DNA of 64,000 bases from Nostoc paludosum FACHB-159 (GTDB lineage: Bacteria > Cyanobacteriota > Cyanobacteriia > Cyanobacteriales > Nostocaceae), in assembly GCF_014698835.1 (NCBI RefSeq), contig NZ_JACJTU010000014.1:119730-183729 (forward strand), given 5' to 3'. Position 1 is the first letter of the stretch. Every line of letters begins with the position of its first letter. Of the stretch, positions 54,140 through 64,000 are shown one piece after another. Below the pieces are notes generated by a model, which saw nothing but the letters and a program-made list of their open reading frames with translations, was not told the origin of the DNA and made no database searches. Position numbers and translations under genes: made by a program.

Positions 54140-54487
54140 TTGAAATCCTCGATAACAGCGTTAACTACGCAAGACATTTACTCTATGGGCAAAGCTTATG
54201 CTCTTATTTGGTATTACCAATAAAACTAGTAAGCAATGCTCCAATCTTGAAGTTAATCAAAAATCAACCTGAAGAAGTTACCTCCGTATTTGTGCATTAA
54301 CTTAGAATATGGTTAACGAGCAAGTACTCTCGGCAAGTTCTTCATTCAATGTCGAACTGATTTATTTTTACTTTGTAAACCATAAGGTATACATCAACCT
54401 GTAGAATGAAGTTATTCCTATCTATAGTTAGAAAAAAAATCATTCTCTAGGTATATCGACTTTCAAGCCTGTTGCCTACTATAAAAT

Positions 54488-54661
54488 TTATGCCCCTTTC
54501 CCCAATGTTGCTCCTACTTGATAATCAGCGTCATAGCCAATATCGCCAACAAAACAAAATCGACTGACAAAATTAAATATTTGCTTGATATCTTCTAATA
54601 TTAAGTCTGAAAAAATTACTTTAGATGTATCATGTTTGAGTTTCTGTAACTCTTGATAAAA
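54488..54661 (-). pseudogene. Remnant of an unidentified gene
   Basis: A frame of 57 codons ends at TAA (54488-54490) and begins right after an in-frame TAG, with no usable start. It reads like real protein: YQELQKLKHDTSKVIFSDL, then EDIKQIFNFVSRFCFVGDIGY. I do not recognise the family. Its position in the 590-base gap downstream of the lti46-like gene promoter suggests a decayed gene. The rest of 54140-54729 shows nothing. Confidence 0.4.
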
Positions 54662-54729
54662 CTATTTTCGTATATATGGAGAAAATTAATTTTTGTTATA
54701 TATAAAACCTAAAGGAAAAGATTTTTAAT

Positions 54730-56496
54730 TCAAATTCCATGACTTTTACCAATTACCCAATTACGTCGGAAAAATCTAGCTAACGCTGACTCTTCTAGTG
54801 ATAAATAAATTGGGCGTCCGTGGGGACAGGTGCGGGGGTTGCGAGTGCGTTGCCAATTATCTAAAAGTGTCTGCATTTCTTGTAAATTCATTGGCGTACC
54901 ATTACGAATCGCACTGCGACAAGCAACAGCAACTTGCGCTGTTTGTAAGTCACCTCCCAAACTTAATTCTAAAATTGCTTGGGCAGAATCTTCGCGCTGC
55001 TGCAACATTGCAGGTAGATTACGAACTGCCCAAAGTTGTTCGCCAAAGGGTTCTATATCTAAACCGATGCGTTGTAATTGCGATACTTGCGCTGGTGATA
55101 ATTGATAAAGAATAATCGGCGGTTCGACGGAAATGAGTTGCCAATTATCGCATAATTGCTCGTATAAAACCCGTTCGTGGGCAATGTGCTGTTCCACTAA
55201 CCACATTCCACCAGGATGTTCGGCGACAATATAAGTATTACTCACTTGCGCCACAGCTTTTAAAAAGTTAGGAGTTGAGAGTGAGGAGTCAGGAATTTTC
55301 TCATCACCGTTGGGGTTTTTAGAATTGAAGTTGTAGCCGCCTTTTGCTTCTGCGGCTTTGAGTAATTTACTAACTCGTGTTGTGTGAACAGTTTCTTTTA
55401 AATTAGCAGCAGAAATTCGCAGCGCTTGGTTAATTCCTTGAAGAATTTGTTCTTGCCAATAAGTGATTGCATTGAGGTAAATTTCTGTTTTTGCTGGATT
55501 ACGATTCCAGTTAATTTGATCCGGGGAAATGGCAAGATGAAGAAAACAAATTGGATAGCGATCGCGCGGTAATGTTTTGTGAAATCCTGATAATATTGTT
55601 TGTTCTAATTCCGTTGATTTAATCATCCGTCCGTTAATCGCCACACGCACCCAATCTGGACGATGACGATGACAGCGATCGGGTAATCCTACCACTAAAT
55701 GTATTGCTGAGTGGAGAGTGGGGACTGAGGAGTTCTGAATTCTGTCTTCTGAATTCTGAGTTCTGAGTTCTGAATTCTGAATTCTGTCTTCTGAGTTTAC
55801 CGGGTTGGGTACTTCGAGTTTGACTTCTTGCAAATCACCTTGTCGGACTTGCGGTAAAATCTGCGGTAGTAGTTGCCCTGTTGTAGCAGCAGGAGAAATG
55901 GTGAACCATTGACGGTCATTTTGCCAAATCTGCCAGCTGACGCGGGGATGACATAGGGCAATTTGGTGAATTGTTGCTTGCACGGCTTTCATTTGCTGTG
56001 CTATCGGGGGTAGTCCCTGGCGACGAGATGAACAGTTACCGAAAAGATTAGAAACTGTGACTACTGTACCAGGTGCGATCGCAGTTACTTCAACTTCCAG
56101 AACTTCCCCGCCATACCCATAGAGAACTCGCCATCCTAATTTCCCACCCACAGAACGACTCAAAATTTCCAAATCTGCCAGATTCGTTAAACTGTGTAAC
56201 GCTTCACCACGAAAACCCAAGCTATTAATTTTCCACAAATCGGCACTAGAACGAATTTTACTTGTGCTGTGTGCTGTGGCTGCTTGTTGCAAATCATCTA
56301 AGTTCATTCCGCAACCATTGTCTGCGACACGAATTCGCCATTGCTGCGGCCATAAGGAAACCACAATTCGCGTTGCACCTGCGTCTAGGGAATTTTCCAC
56401 CAATTCCCGTACTACAGAGGCTAAAGAGTCGATGACCTCTCCCGCTGTAATTAGATATACAACTTCTGTTGGTAGAGCTTGAATAGTAGATGCCAT
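54730..56496 (-). CDS. mutL: DNA mismatch repair protein MutL
   Basis: 588 residues. MutL links mismatch recognition by MutS to strand removal. GHKL ATPase motifs: ELVENSLDAG, ADNGCGM, and GFRGEAL; the transducer domain follows with VAINGRMIKS (about 285). The C-terminal domain has the endonuclease-type motifs in a variant form, EQHIAHERVLYE (canonical DQHAxxER), and CPHGRP near the end. Residues 234-255 are encoded by nine tandem TTCTGNN heptamers and read as SEDRIQN, SELRTQN, SEDRIQN. That array is identical in type to intergenic STRRs and could shift the frame if its number changed. The gene is monocistronic. Confidence 0.93.
   Translation of the reverse strand: MASTIQALPTEVVYLITAGEVIDSLASVVRELVENSLDAGATRIVVSLWPQQWRIRVADNGCGMNLDDLQQAATAHSTSKIRSSADLWKINSLGFRGEALHSLTNLADLEILSRSVGGKLGWRVLYGYGGEVLEVEVTAIAPGTVVTVSNLFGNCSSRRQGLPPIAQQMKAVQATIHQIALCHPRVSWQIWQNDRQWFTISPAATTGQLLPQILPQVRQGDLQEVKLEVPNPVNSEDRIQNSELRTQNSEDRIQNSSVPTLHSAIHLVVGLPDRCHRHRPDWVRVAINGRMIKSTELEQTILSGFHKTLPRDRYPICFLHLAISPDQINWNRNPAKTEIYLNAITYWQEQILQGINQALRISAANLKETVHTTRVSKLLKAAEAKGGYNFNSKNPNGDEKIPDSSLSTPNFLKAVAQVSNTYIVAEHPGGMWLVEQHIAHERVLYEQLCDNWQLISVEPPIILYQLSPAQVSQLQRIGLDIEPFGEQLWAVRNLPAMLQQREDSAQAILELSLGGDLQTAQVAVACRSAIRNGTPMNLQEMQTLLDNWQRTRNPRTCPHGRPIYLSLEESALARFFRRNWVIGKSHGI
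55733..55795. repeat. Nine tandem heptanucleotides inside mutL
   Basis: Nine consecutive TTCTGNN units (TTCTGAA, TTCTGTC, TTCTGAG variants) occupy 63 bases. As 63 is a multiple of three the frame is kept, but one unit more or less would break it. Confidence 0.95.
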
Positions 56497-56859
56497 AAGT
56501 TATAGTTTATAACTTCTGGCGACAGAGGGAGTAGGAGAGTAAATTTGGCAGAAATTTTTATTAATTGTAAAGAAAACTCAATTAAAAAGGGATTTTTGAT
56601 AAGTTGCTTTTGAGCTTCTAAGCAAAAAAACTTATAAGTAGTAAATTAGCGGCTAATGCTCACGATTAACAAAGAATTCAGGAGTCACGAGTCAGAATTC
56701 AGCATAAATTCTGTACGAATGGCGGATGAATAAATAGTGAAACACTACACTAAATCTAAGATTTAGTGGTATATCCTGCTGCAACGTCAAAAGTCAACAA
56801 TCACTGGCAGGTGTTAATCTACATTTCAAGCATTGCTGAATTCTGAATTCTGAATTCTG

Positions 56860-56980
56860 ATACCAATTCTTCGTGAAGCTGCATAGAATTTTACCCCTCC
56901 CCAACCCTCCCCTTGGCAAGGGGAGGGTGCGCGCTAGCGCGGGTGGGGTATTTATATGCGTCTTCATATTAAATTGGTAT
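56860..56980. mobile_element. MITE-like element with ATACCAATT ends
   Basis: About 121 bases from ATACCAATT (56860-56868) to AATTGGTAT (56972-56980). Inside are GAAGCTGCATAGAA, a CCCCTCCCC / GGGGAGGG stem and a GCGCGCTAGCGCGG palindrome. An end of the same family lies at 63894-63923. Between mutL and this element (56497-56859) there is an STRR near 56836 and no gene. Confidence 0.6.
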
Positions 56981-56990
56981 GACTTCTTTT

Positions 56991-58040
56991 CTAATTATTT
57001 TCGCTCAGTGCTAGAACTTTAGGTGATTCAAGTTTCAGCAAGCCATTCAATAATGATGCCGGACGTTGCCTGTAAGGCCAAGCAAAAGCATGGCGGAAAG
57101 CTGCATCCTGACAAGCTTGGAGTTGTTGAAAATTAATAATGTCGTAAGTCAAGAGATTTTCATATTCCCAAGGCAAACGTACATTGTGTAAACCAGCATT
57201 ATCAGTACAAATAGCGATATCGACTCCAGCATCAAAACAACGGTCAAAAACTATTTTGAGTTGACGTATATCCTGTAAAGTACCAGTTTTCAAATAAGTT
57301 GTAGGGCAAACCTCCAAACACTGCCCGCGTCTAGCTAAATCATTAAGTAATTCTGGATACAATAAGGGAATTTGGATGCCGTGACCAATTCGCATCAGGT
57401 AGGGTAATAGTTGGGGGTAACAACCAGCGGTAGTTTCAAATAAATGTCCAGTGGTGTTAACGCCCTGCGATCGCGCATAATCATATAGACTAATCCATTC
57501 TTGGAGGCGATCGGCATAATAGCTATCACCCCCAGCTACATCTACTCCACAGACATACTGTTTATTTTGCGCCGCCAAATCAATAATCGCTTTGTTCACC
57601 TCATAAGGTAAACGCGTGTGCATACACAGAATTTGGCTAGTAACAATCGGATATTCTGGCAAATGGCTAGCTTTTCCTACTACCTGCACAATTTCTGCCA
57701 TCTTGTCAATTCTGTCTGATTGACTCAGATGCTCAGGTGTCCGTAAATACGGAGTATAGCGCAGTTCCAGATAAGCCAAATTTTCAAAAATGTAAGCACC
57801 GCGCAGCAAGCGATAGATAAAGTAAGGCAAAGTCTCTACAGTTTGGACACTTTCTACTAGGGTGTGCAATTCTAGATACTCATCTAGAGTATTGCGTGGG
57901 CGGGTGTAAAAATCTTCAAATTCTGAATAGTCAGCAAAGCGAGAAATCAATTCCGAAGAATGTCGCTCAAAATATCGCCACAAAACTCTGGGTACGACGG
58001 AACCGCCTAGATGTCTATGTAATTCTGCGTATAAAGCCAT
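56991..58040 (-). CDS. Adenosine deaminase-like hydrolase
   Basis: 349 residues from the Met at 58040 (MALYAELHRHLGGSV); an earlier Met at 58115 is less likely. Amidohydrolase TIM barrel of the adenosine/AMP deaminase family: zinc ligands in ELHRHLGG, the GGDSYYADR region, HLFETTAG (third His) and ICTDNAGLHNVRL with the metal Asp. The canonical HxHLDG reads HRHLGG, so the Asp before Gly is changed. That places it among the adenosine-deaminase-like proteins whose substrate is not certain. The gene stands alone. Confidence 0.8.
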   Translation of the reverse strand: MALYAELHRHLGGSVVPRVLWRYFERHSSELISRFADYSEFEDFYTRPRNTLDEYLELHTLVESVQTVETLPYFIYRLLRGAYIFENLAYLELRYTPYLRTPEHLSQSDRIDKMAEIVQVVGKASHLPEYPIVTSQILCMHTRLPYEVNKAIIDLAAQNKQYVCGVDVAGGDSYYADRLQEWISLYDYARSQGVNTTGHLFETTAGCYPQLLPYLMRIGHGIQIPLLYPELLNDLARRGQCLEVCPTTYLKTGTLQDIRQLKIVFDRCFDAGVDIAICTDNAGLHNVRLPWEYENLLTYDIINFQQLQACQDAAFRHAFAWPYRQRPASLLNGLLKLESPKVLALSENN

Positions 58041-58378
58041 AATGGTATTTTTAGGGAAAAATTTCAATAATTGTAACAAAAACATAGAGAAAAAAATCTC
58101 TACTTCCAGCAACATTCTGTAAATCTACGTTAATTCATGCTAAATTTTGCACCACTTTCTGTAAAAAATCCTTTATAGTCAGGCTTTTAAGCAAAATACT
58201 TGATACCAATGTCAGCAAATGCCGCAATATTTTGGTCTGACAACAGCAAACTACTGAGGTTAATTTTTACAATTTTTTCTAAACACTTCTTCCAAATCCC
58301 ATCTTTCTCATCCCCGCACTCCCCAATTAACCCTCTCCAACTGCTGTTAAATATTTGTTGCTGCATTACAACAGAGGA

Positions 58379-58415
58379 GTTGTAAAATACTTTCTTCCTC
58401 ATAAGGGATTGAAAC
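58379..58415 (+). repeat. Solitary CRISPR-like repeat
   Basis: 37 bases beginning GTTGTAAAATAC and ending TAAGGGATTGAAAC, the 3' end shared by many cyanobacterial CRISPR repeats, with a short CCT/AGG stem. Only one copy is seen and no cas gene is near. It could be a leftover unit or chance. The remaining gap 58041-58440 holds no gene. Confidence 0.45.
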
Positions 58416-58440
58416 CTATTTCTGTCAAAAGTAAAATTAA

Positions 58441-60231
58441 TTAGCCACCTTTCATAACTGATTCGAGTTCTTGGGAAACCAAGGGTGTTTCCCTAGACGT
58501 TAAAGCAGGCAAGTACACTGTAAATTGAGTACCTCTACCCACCTGACTATAAAGATTAACAAAACCACCGTGATTCTTAATGATGCTCAGTGTGGTGGAA
58601 AGCCCTAAACCCGTACCTTTGCTTACGTCTTTGGTAGTGAAAAACGGTTCAAAAATCCGTTCTTGAACTTCCGACGACATACCAATACCAGTATCCGTCA
58701 CCACGATCGCAATATAAGAACCCACTTTAGCATCAATATTAATCTGGGCAGAACGTTCGCTAATTACGACATTTTCCGCCACAATTCTCAATATTCCCCC
58801 ATCGGGCATGGCATCGCGGGCGTTGACTGCTAAATTCATCAGCACTTGATATAGTTGAGTTGCGTCTCCCCGGACTTGCCAAAGATTTTTGGGAATATCT
58901 ATTTGGCAGATAATAGAATCAGGAAATGTTTGAGCGATAATTTGCTCAATTTCTGCTATTAAAGGCTGAATTTCAACAATTATGCGTTTGCTTTCAACAC
59001 CGCGTGCAAAAGTCAAGATTTGCCTGAGTAAATTAGCACTGCGTTTGACATTATTTTCTAAGGTTTGTAGTATTTTCTGGCTTTGGGCATCAGGAAATTT
59101 TTTCTGCAACAACTGAACTGACATTAAAATCGGCGATAGTAGATTATTGAGGTCATGGACGATACCGCTAGTTAGACTACCGATACTCTCCAAACGTTGC
59201 GATCGCCAAAGTTGAGTTTCTAATTGTTTCTGCTGTGTAATTTCGGTATTCACACTCAAAATAGATTTGAGTTGTCCATTATCATCTGCTAACAATATCC
59301 ACCGACTTTCAACGATAATTTCCTTACCTTCTTTTGTCAGTTGATACAATTCACCCCGCCACTCACCAGTATTCATCACACTTAAGTAAGCATCTTCTAC
59401 CTGTGGCGAAGTTCCTTCATACAAAAGGTGCCCAATATTTTTACCCACAGCTTCCTCAACTTTCCAGCCGTAGAGACTCTGGGCACCTTGATTCCAAAAT
59501 AAAATTTGCTTGTCGATATTTTGCACCACAATTGCATCTTTCGCTACATCCAGCAGCAACTTTTGTTCGCGAATTTTCTCTTCTGCTTGCTGAAGTTGTT
59601 TAACGTAATTACACAATAATTTATACAGTAAAACTACTAACAGTAAATGTAAAACAACGGTCATCAAAAATCTAATTACAGCCTTTTGGGAAATTGCTTG
59701 TGACTCTTTTATCTCTTCCTGTAATAAATTTTGTTCTTTCTTTAAAGAATCCTCAATTAGCTGTTGAATTTCTTTGCCAATTTCCTTGTCTTGTTTAGAC
59801 AAAATTAGCTGTTGAGTTGCTGGTAATCCCTGATTTTCTTTTAAGTATATTTCTTGCCGTAGCGTGTTGAATCTGTTACTAATTTTTTGCTTGAGTAAAG
59901 AAAACCACTGCTGCTTTTGGGGATTATTACCAATTAATTTACTCAGGTTTTGGAGATGGCGATCGCTTTGCTCGTATCCCCGATTATATGCTTCGATAGC
60001 TTCTATATCAGATGTAATTATATAATTACGTTGTGCAGTTTCAGTATATTGTAACGTACTTTGTATAATTTGCAGTTGAGTAATAAATTTGTGAGAGTCT
60101 GTCACAAATTGGCGGTTATAAATCAGCTTAATGGTGTTGTCATAGGAAATTAAAGTATTAGTAAATACAATTGACAGCGCCAAGATGAATATTGCTTTGT
60201 GTTTTTGGACTTTAGACCATTTTTTTATCAT
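58441..60231 (-). CDS. CHASE3-PAS sensor histidine kinase
   Basis: 596 residues from the Met at 60231; a Met at 60264 adds 11. Two membrane helices (about 12-32 and 180-205) enclose a periplasmic CHASE3 domain (TAQRNYIITSDIEAIEAYNRG). A PAS domain follows (about 220-335: DAIVVQNIDKQILFWNQGAQSLYGW, in two parts). Then comes a HisKA helix with SGIVHDLNNLLSPILMS and an HATPase domain with NLAVNARDAMPDGG, DTGIGM and GTGLGLSTT. The phospho-His context VHDLNN belongs to the NtrB-like group. The signal and partner regulator are not encoded next to it. Confidence 0.9.
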   Translation of the reverse strand: MIKKWSKVQKHKAIFILALSIVFTNTLISYDNTIKLIYNRQFVTDSHKFITQLQIIQSTLQYTETAQRNYIITSDIEAIEAYNRGYEQSDRHLQNLSKLIGNNPQKQQWFSLLKQKISNRFNTLRQEIYLKENQGLPATQQLILSKQDKEIGKEIQQLIEDSLKKEQNLLQEEIKESQAISQKAVIRFLMTVVLHLLLVVLLYKLLCNYVKQLQQAEEKIREQKLLLDVAKDAIVVQNIDKQILFWNQGAQSLYGWKVEEAVGKNIGHLLYEGTSPQVEDAYLSVMNTGEWRGELYQLTKEGKEIIVESRWILLADDNGQLKSILSVNTEITQQKQLETQLWRSQRLESIGSLTSGIVHDLNNLLSPILMSVQLLQKKFPDAQSQKILQTLENNVKRSANLLRQILTFARGVESKRIIVEIQPLIAEIEQIIAQTFPDSIICQIDIPKNLWQVRGDATQLYQVLMNLAVNARDAMPDGGILRIVAENVVISERSAQINIDAKVGSYIAIVVTDTGIGMSSEVQERIFEPFFTTKDVSKGTGLGLSTTLSIIKNHGGFVNLYSQVGRGTQFTVYLPALTSRETPLVSQELESVMKGG

Positions 60232-60264
60232 GCGATCGCCCTTTTTGCTCCCGATGACCTCCAT

Positions 60265-62123
<1,859 letters not shown>

Positions 62124-62270
62124 GGAGTGGGGAGTGAGGGGACAAGGGGACAAGGGGACGCGGGGACACGGGGACGCAAAGACGCGGAGAATAATCAATG
62201 CCCAATGCCCCATGCCCCATGCCCAATGCCCAATGCCCAAATGACAAATGACAACTGACAAAGGAAAGTT
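62124..62270. repeat. Dispersed G-rich and ATGCCC repeats between purA and rplY
   Basis: Runs of GGGGACAAGGGGAC / GGGGACGC (62128-62180) and of CCCAATGCCCCATGCCC (62200-62240). The same sequences occur as coding insertions in the large synthase gene (36208-37402). Confidence 0.75.
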
Positions 62271-62272
62271 CT

Positions 62273-62869
62273 ATGGCGATTACAGTCGAATGTCAAAAGC
62301 GACCAGAAGGTAGCAAGCCCAAAGCTTTGCGCCGTTCTGGAGAAATCCCAGCAAATTTATACGGTCACAAGGGTACAGAATCAATCTCTTTGACCATTAA
62401 TGCCAAAACCGTTGAACGCTTGCTCAAAAGAGCCTCAGTCAACAATACTTTGATTGACTTAAACATTACCGATGTACCTTGGCGGGGTAAAGCCCTAATA
62501 CGGGAACTTCAAGTTCATCCGGCAAAGGGTACGCCTTACCACCTCAGCTTTTTTGCCGTTGCCGGTCACGGCGACACAAATGTAGAAGTACGGCTGCGTT
62601 ACGTGGGAGAGCCTGTTGGTGTTAAACAAGAAGGTGGCGTGTTAGACACCGTTGTTACCGAATTGCAGGTGAGTTGTGCCCCTGAGAACATCCCAGAATT
62701 CATTGAAATTGATGTCTCTAACTTGAAAATCGGAGACAACTTACATATCAGTGATATATCTTTTCCTGACGGAGTGACACCTCTAGCTGAGTCAGAACGA
62801 GTTCTTGTCAGCGTTCTGCCACCGCAAATTAACGCTGCTGCTGAAGAAGAGAGTGAAGCAGCTGTTTAA
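62273..62869 (+). CDS. rplY: Ribosomal protein bL25 (general stress protein Ctc type)
   Basis: 198 residues. N-terminal 5S-rRNA-binding L25 domain (about 1-90: [38 protein letters not shown]) and a C-terminal TL5/CTC beta-domain (about 95-185: [21 protein letters not shown]). The two-domain length is usual outside enterobacteria. An Ala/Glu tail ends it. Ribosome site AAAGGAAAG lies just before the ATG at 62273. A hairpin terminator follows at 62926. Confidence 0.95.
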   Translation: MAITVECQKRPEGSKPKALRRSGEIPANLYGHKGTESISLTINAKTVERLLKRASVNNTLIDLNITDVPWRGKALIRELQVHPAKGTPYHLSFFAVAGHGDTNVEVRLRYVGEPVGVKQEGGVLDTVVTELQVSCAPENIPEFIEIDVSNLKIGDNLHISDISFPDGVTPLAESERVLVSVLPPQINAAAEEESEAAV

Positions 62870-62925
62870 ATACTGAAAAATTGTGGAGTTCAAAACCTCC
62901 CTAGCAAGTCTATAAAATAAACCTC

Positions 62926-62962
62926 AGACCGTATTGTTCCCATTGAGCAATCCGGTCTTTTA
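62926..62962 (+). terminator. Hairpin terminator after rplY
   Basis: Arms AGACCGTATTG (62926-62936) and CAATCCGGTCT (62948-62958) pair with a bulge, then TTTAATTTT. It lies 57 bases after the stop. Confidence 0.75.
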
Positions 62963-63132
62963 ATTTTGAGATCGGAATCTAATTGTTGATTATTTTGTAG
63001 CTGAAAACGGCCTTTTGCCCATCTTATTGATTGCTTCATGTCTTTAGCACTCCTTCACGCTGTGCATAAATCTAAAAACCCAACGTTTAATTTAATAGCA
63101 ACGGTATTTATCAATATTGAAGGAGACAAAAC

Positions 63133-63879
63133 ATGAAAGCTACATTACGTCATATTTTAAAGCTCAAGAAAGAGTATAAGTGCCTCCCATTTTTTGATTT
63201 CTTACGAGATGAGACTTTATCAGCTCGTCAGCGCTTAGAATTTTATCCTTGCATGGCTCCTTTTATTATGAGCTTTGGGGATTTAAATCGCTATGTTATG
63301 CGCCTAGAACCAACATTAGATGTATATCAGGCTATGGTGAATGAACACTCTTATGAAGACGATCATCACTGGCCTTGGTATTTGGAAGATTTTAACAAAT
63401 TGGGCTTCGATCGCCAAAAAATCTCACCCACTGAGTATTTACAATTTTTCTACAGCGATCGCACCAAAGTCAACCGCCTGTTATCACACAAGCTAGCTCA
63501 TTTAATTTATGGCTCATCTAGTATTGTGCGTTTAGCCATTATCGAAGCCATTGAAGAAACAGGCAATGTATTGTTTGAACTAATGGGAAAATTGGCACAA
63601 ACAATTGAACAAGAAACAGGCATGGAATTACGCTATTGTGGAGAATTCCATTTTAGTAAAGAATCTGGCCATGCTATTACAAACGAACATGCCATTATGG
63701 CAGAAATAGAAATGGATGAGCAAACACGCGCCGAGGCTATTGAAAAAGTTAATTTGGTGTTTGCTTGGTTTACTGAATGGACAGAAGAATTGTTAGCATA
63801 CGCCAAGCAAAATCTGAATTATCCTGATGAGCAACTCATACGTGATGCCAAAAATGAGACTAGAATTTGTTTTGTTTGA
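63133..63879 (+). CDS. Haem-oxygenase-fold iron-containing redox enzyme family protein
   Basis: 248 residues, all-helical. A candidate metal site is seen in VNEHSYEDDHHWPWYLEDF (near residue 77), with EETGNVLFELM in the middle and GHAITNEHAIM near residue 185. This spread of Glu, Asp and His over three helices fits the haem-oxygenase-like diiron oxidase (HDO) or TenA/PqqC-like superfamily rather than true HO, which has a single proximal His. The ribosome site is GAAGGAGAC, seven bases before the ATG. The gene is alone. Substrate unknown. Confidence 0.65.
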   Translation: MKATLRHILKLKKEYKCLPFFDFLRDETLSARQRLEFYPCMAPFIMSFGDLNRYVMRLEPTLDVYQAMVNEHSYEDDHHWPWYLEDFNKLGFDRQKISPTEYLQFFYSDRTKVNRLLSHKLAHLIYGSSSIVRLAIIEAIEETGNVLFELMGKLAQTIEQETGMELRYCGEFHFSKESGHAITNEHAIMAEIEMDEQTRAEAIEKVNLVFAWFTEWTEELLAYAKQNLNYPDEQLIRDAKNETRICFV

Positions 63880-63901
63880 TGTTTTGAGATTTTATACCAA
63901 T

Positions 63902-64000
63902 TTAATATGAAGCTGCATAGAATAGAGCTTCCAGGATAAAGTTGTAAGAAGAGACTGAAATTACCTGCTCAAATGAAAGTTGGTCGAATATTTCTTGGAT
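63902..64000 (-). other. Possible 3' end of a minus-strand gene, cut by window edge
   Basis: An open frame enters from the right edge and stops at 63902-63904 (TAA). It reads IQEIFDQLSFEQVISVSSYNF..., but its last part comes from the ATACCAATT-type repeat end (63894-63923). Too short to identify. Confidence 0.25.

Noticed and set aside
58187..58402. 71-codon frame containing the CRISPR-like repeat
   Set aside because: No family pattern and no ribosome site; its opposite-strand frame is equally long.

Overview
The window looks like the chromosome of a filamentous, heterocyst-forming cyanobacterium (Nostoc/Calothrix/Tolypothrix type). The evidence is the AT-rich DNA with many GCGATCGC (HIP1) octamers, heptanucleotide STRR repeats of the TTCTGAA type, a devBCA exporter, a HetN-like reductase, HglE/HglC/PfaD-type lipid synthase genes, an ethylene-receptor-like kinase and a WGxxGxxG exported protein. 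No rRNA or tRNA gene was recognised.

Layout. 1-9.9 kb is housekeeping and stress genes: a partial alpha/beta hydrolase, a TIGR02587/TIGR02588 membrane pair, CsbD, a GlsB/YeaQ-type protein, KptA, an aromatic amino acid permease, a PLP dehydratase, a GNAT protein, an SDR and an AAA ATPase. 10.4-12.4 kb holds an argJ gene broken by an IS630-family element and also missing internal sequence. 12.7-16.2 kb is a two-gene signalling pair: an ethylene-receptor-like histidine kinase and a receiver-PAS-kinase hybrid.

16.6-41.7 kb, all on the minus strand, is the main accessory region. Its core is a PUFA-synthase/heterocyst-glycolipid-like polyketide system. In transcription order it has a 2.4k-residue KS-AT-ACP-ACP-KR-DH synthase, a KS-like/AT subunit, a PfaD enoyl reductase, an AurF-like diiron protein, a 2Fe-2S ferredoxin, a free ACP, a condensation-type acyltransferase, and an unrecognised protein with a TubC-type docking domain. 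A hairpin terminator closes this set. A second minus-strand group follows: a cyclic-peptide-type ABC exporter, a GT-A-like protein, a HetN-like SDR, a second transferase-like protein, a methyltransferase and a small multidrug-resistance transporter. Together they could build, oxidise, acylate or release, glycosylate and export a lipid-like product. That is inference; the product is unknown.

42.3-47.8 kb has two small cyanobacterial hypotheticals and a devBCA-type exporter operon on the plus strand, the class that exports heterocyst glycolipids. 48.2-58.1 kb contains a Gly/Thr-repeat WGxxGxxG protein, NagB, a HAD phosphatase, a PadR regulator with palindromic operator candidates, a ChaB-domain stress protein, Dps, an lti46-like exported protein, mutL (carrying a heptanucleotide tandem repeat in its coding sequence) and an adenosine-deaminase-like enzyme. 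58.4-64 kb has a CHASE3 sensor kinase, purA, the ribosomal protein L25 gene and a haem-oxygenase-fold protein.

Short dispersed elements are dense: STRRs, two TAGACCTCTTGCA-ended MITE-like units, an ATACCAATT-ended unit, recurring CCCCGACTT hairpins, and G-rich repeats that have even entered the synthase reading frame.
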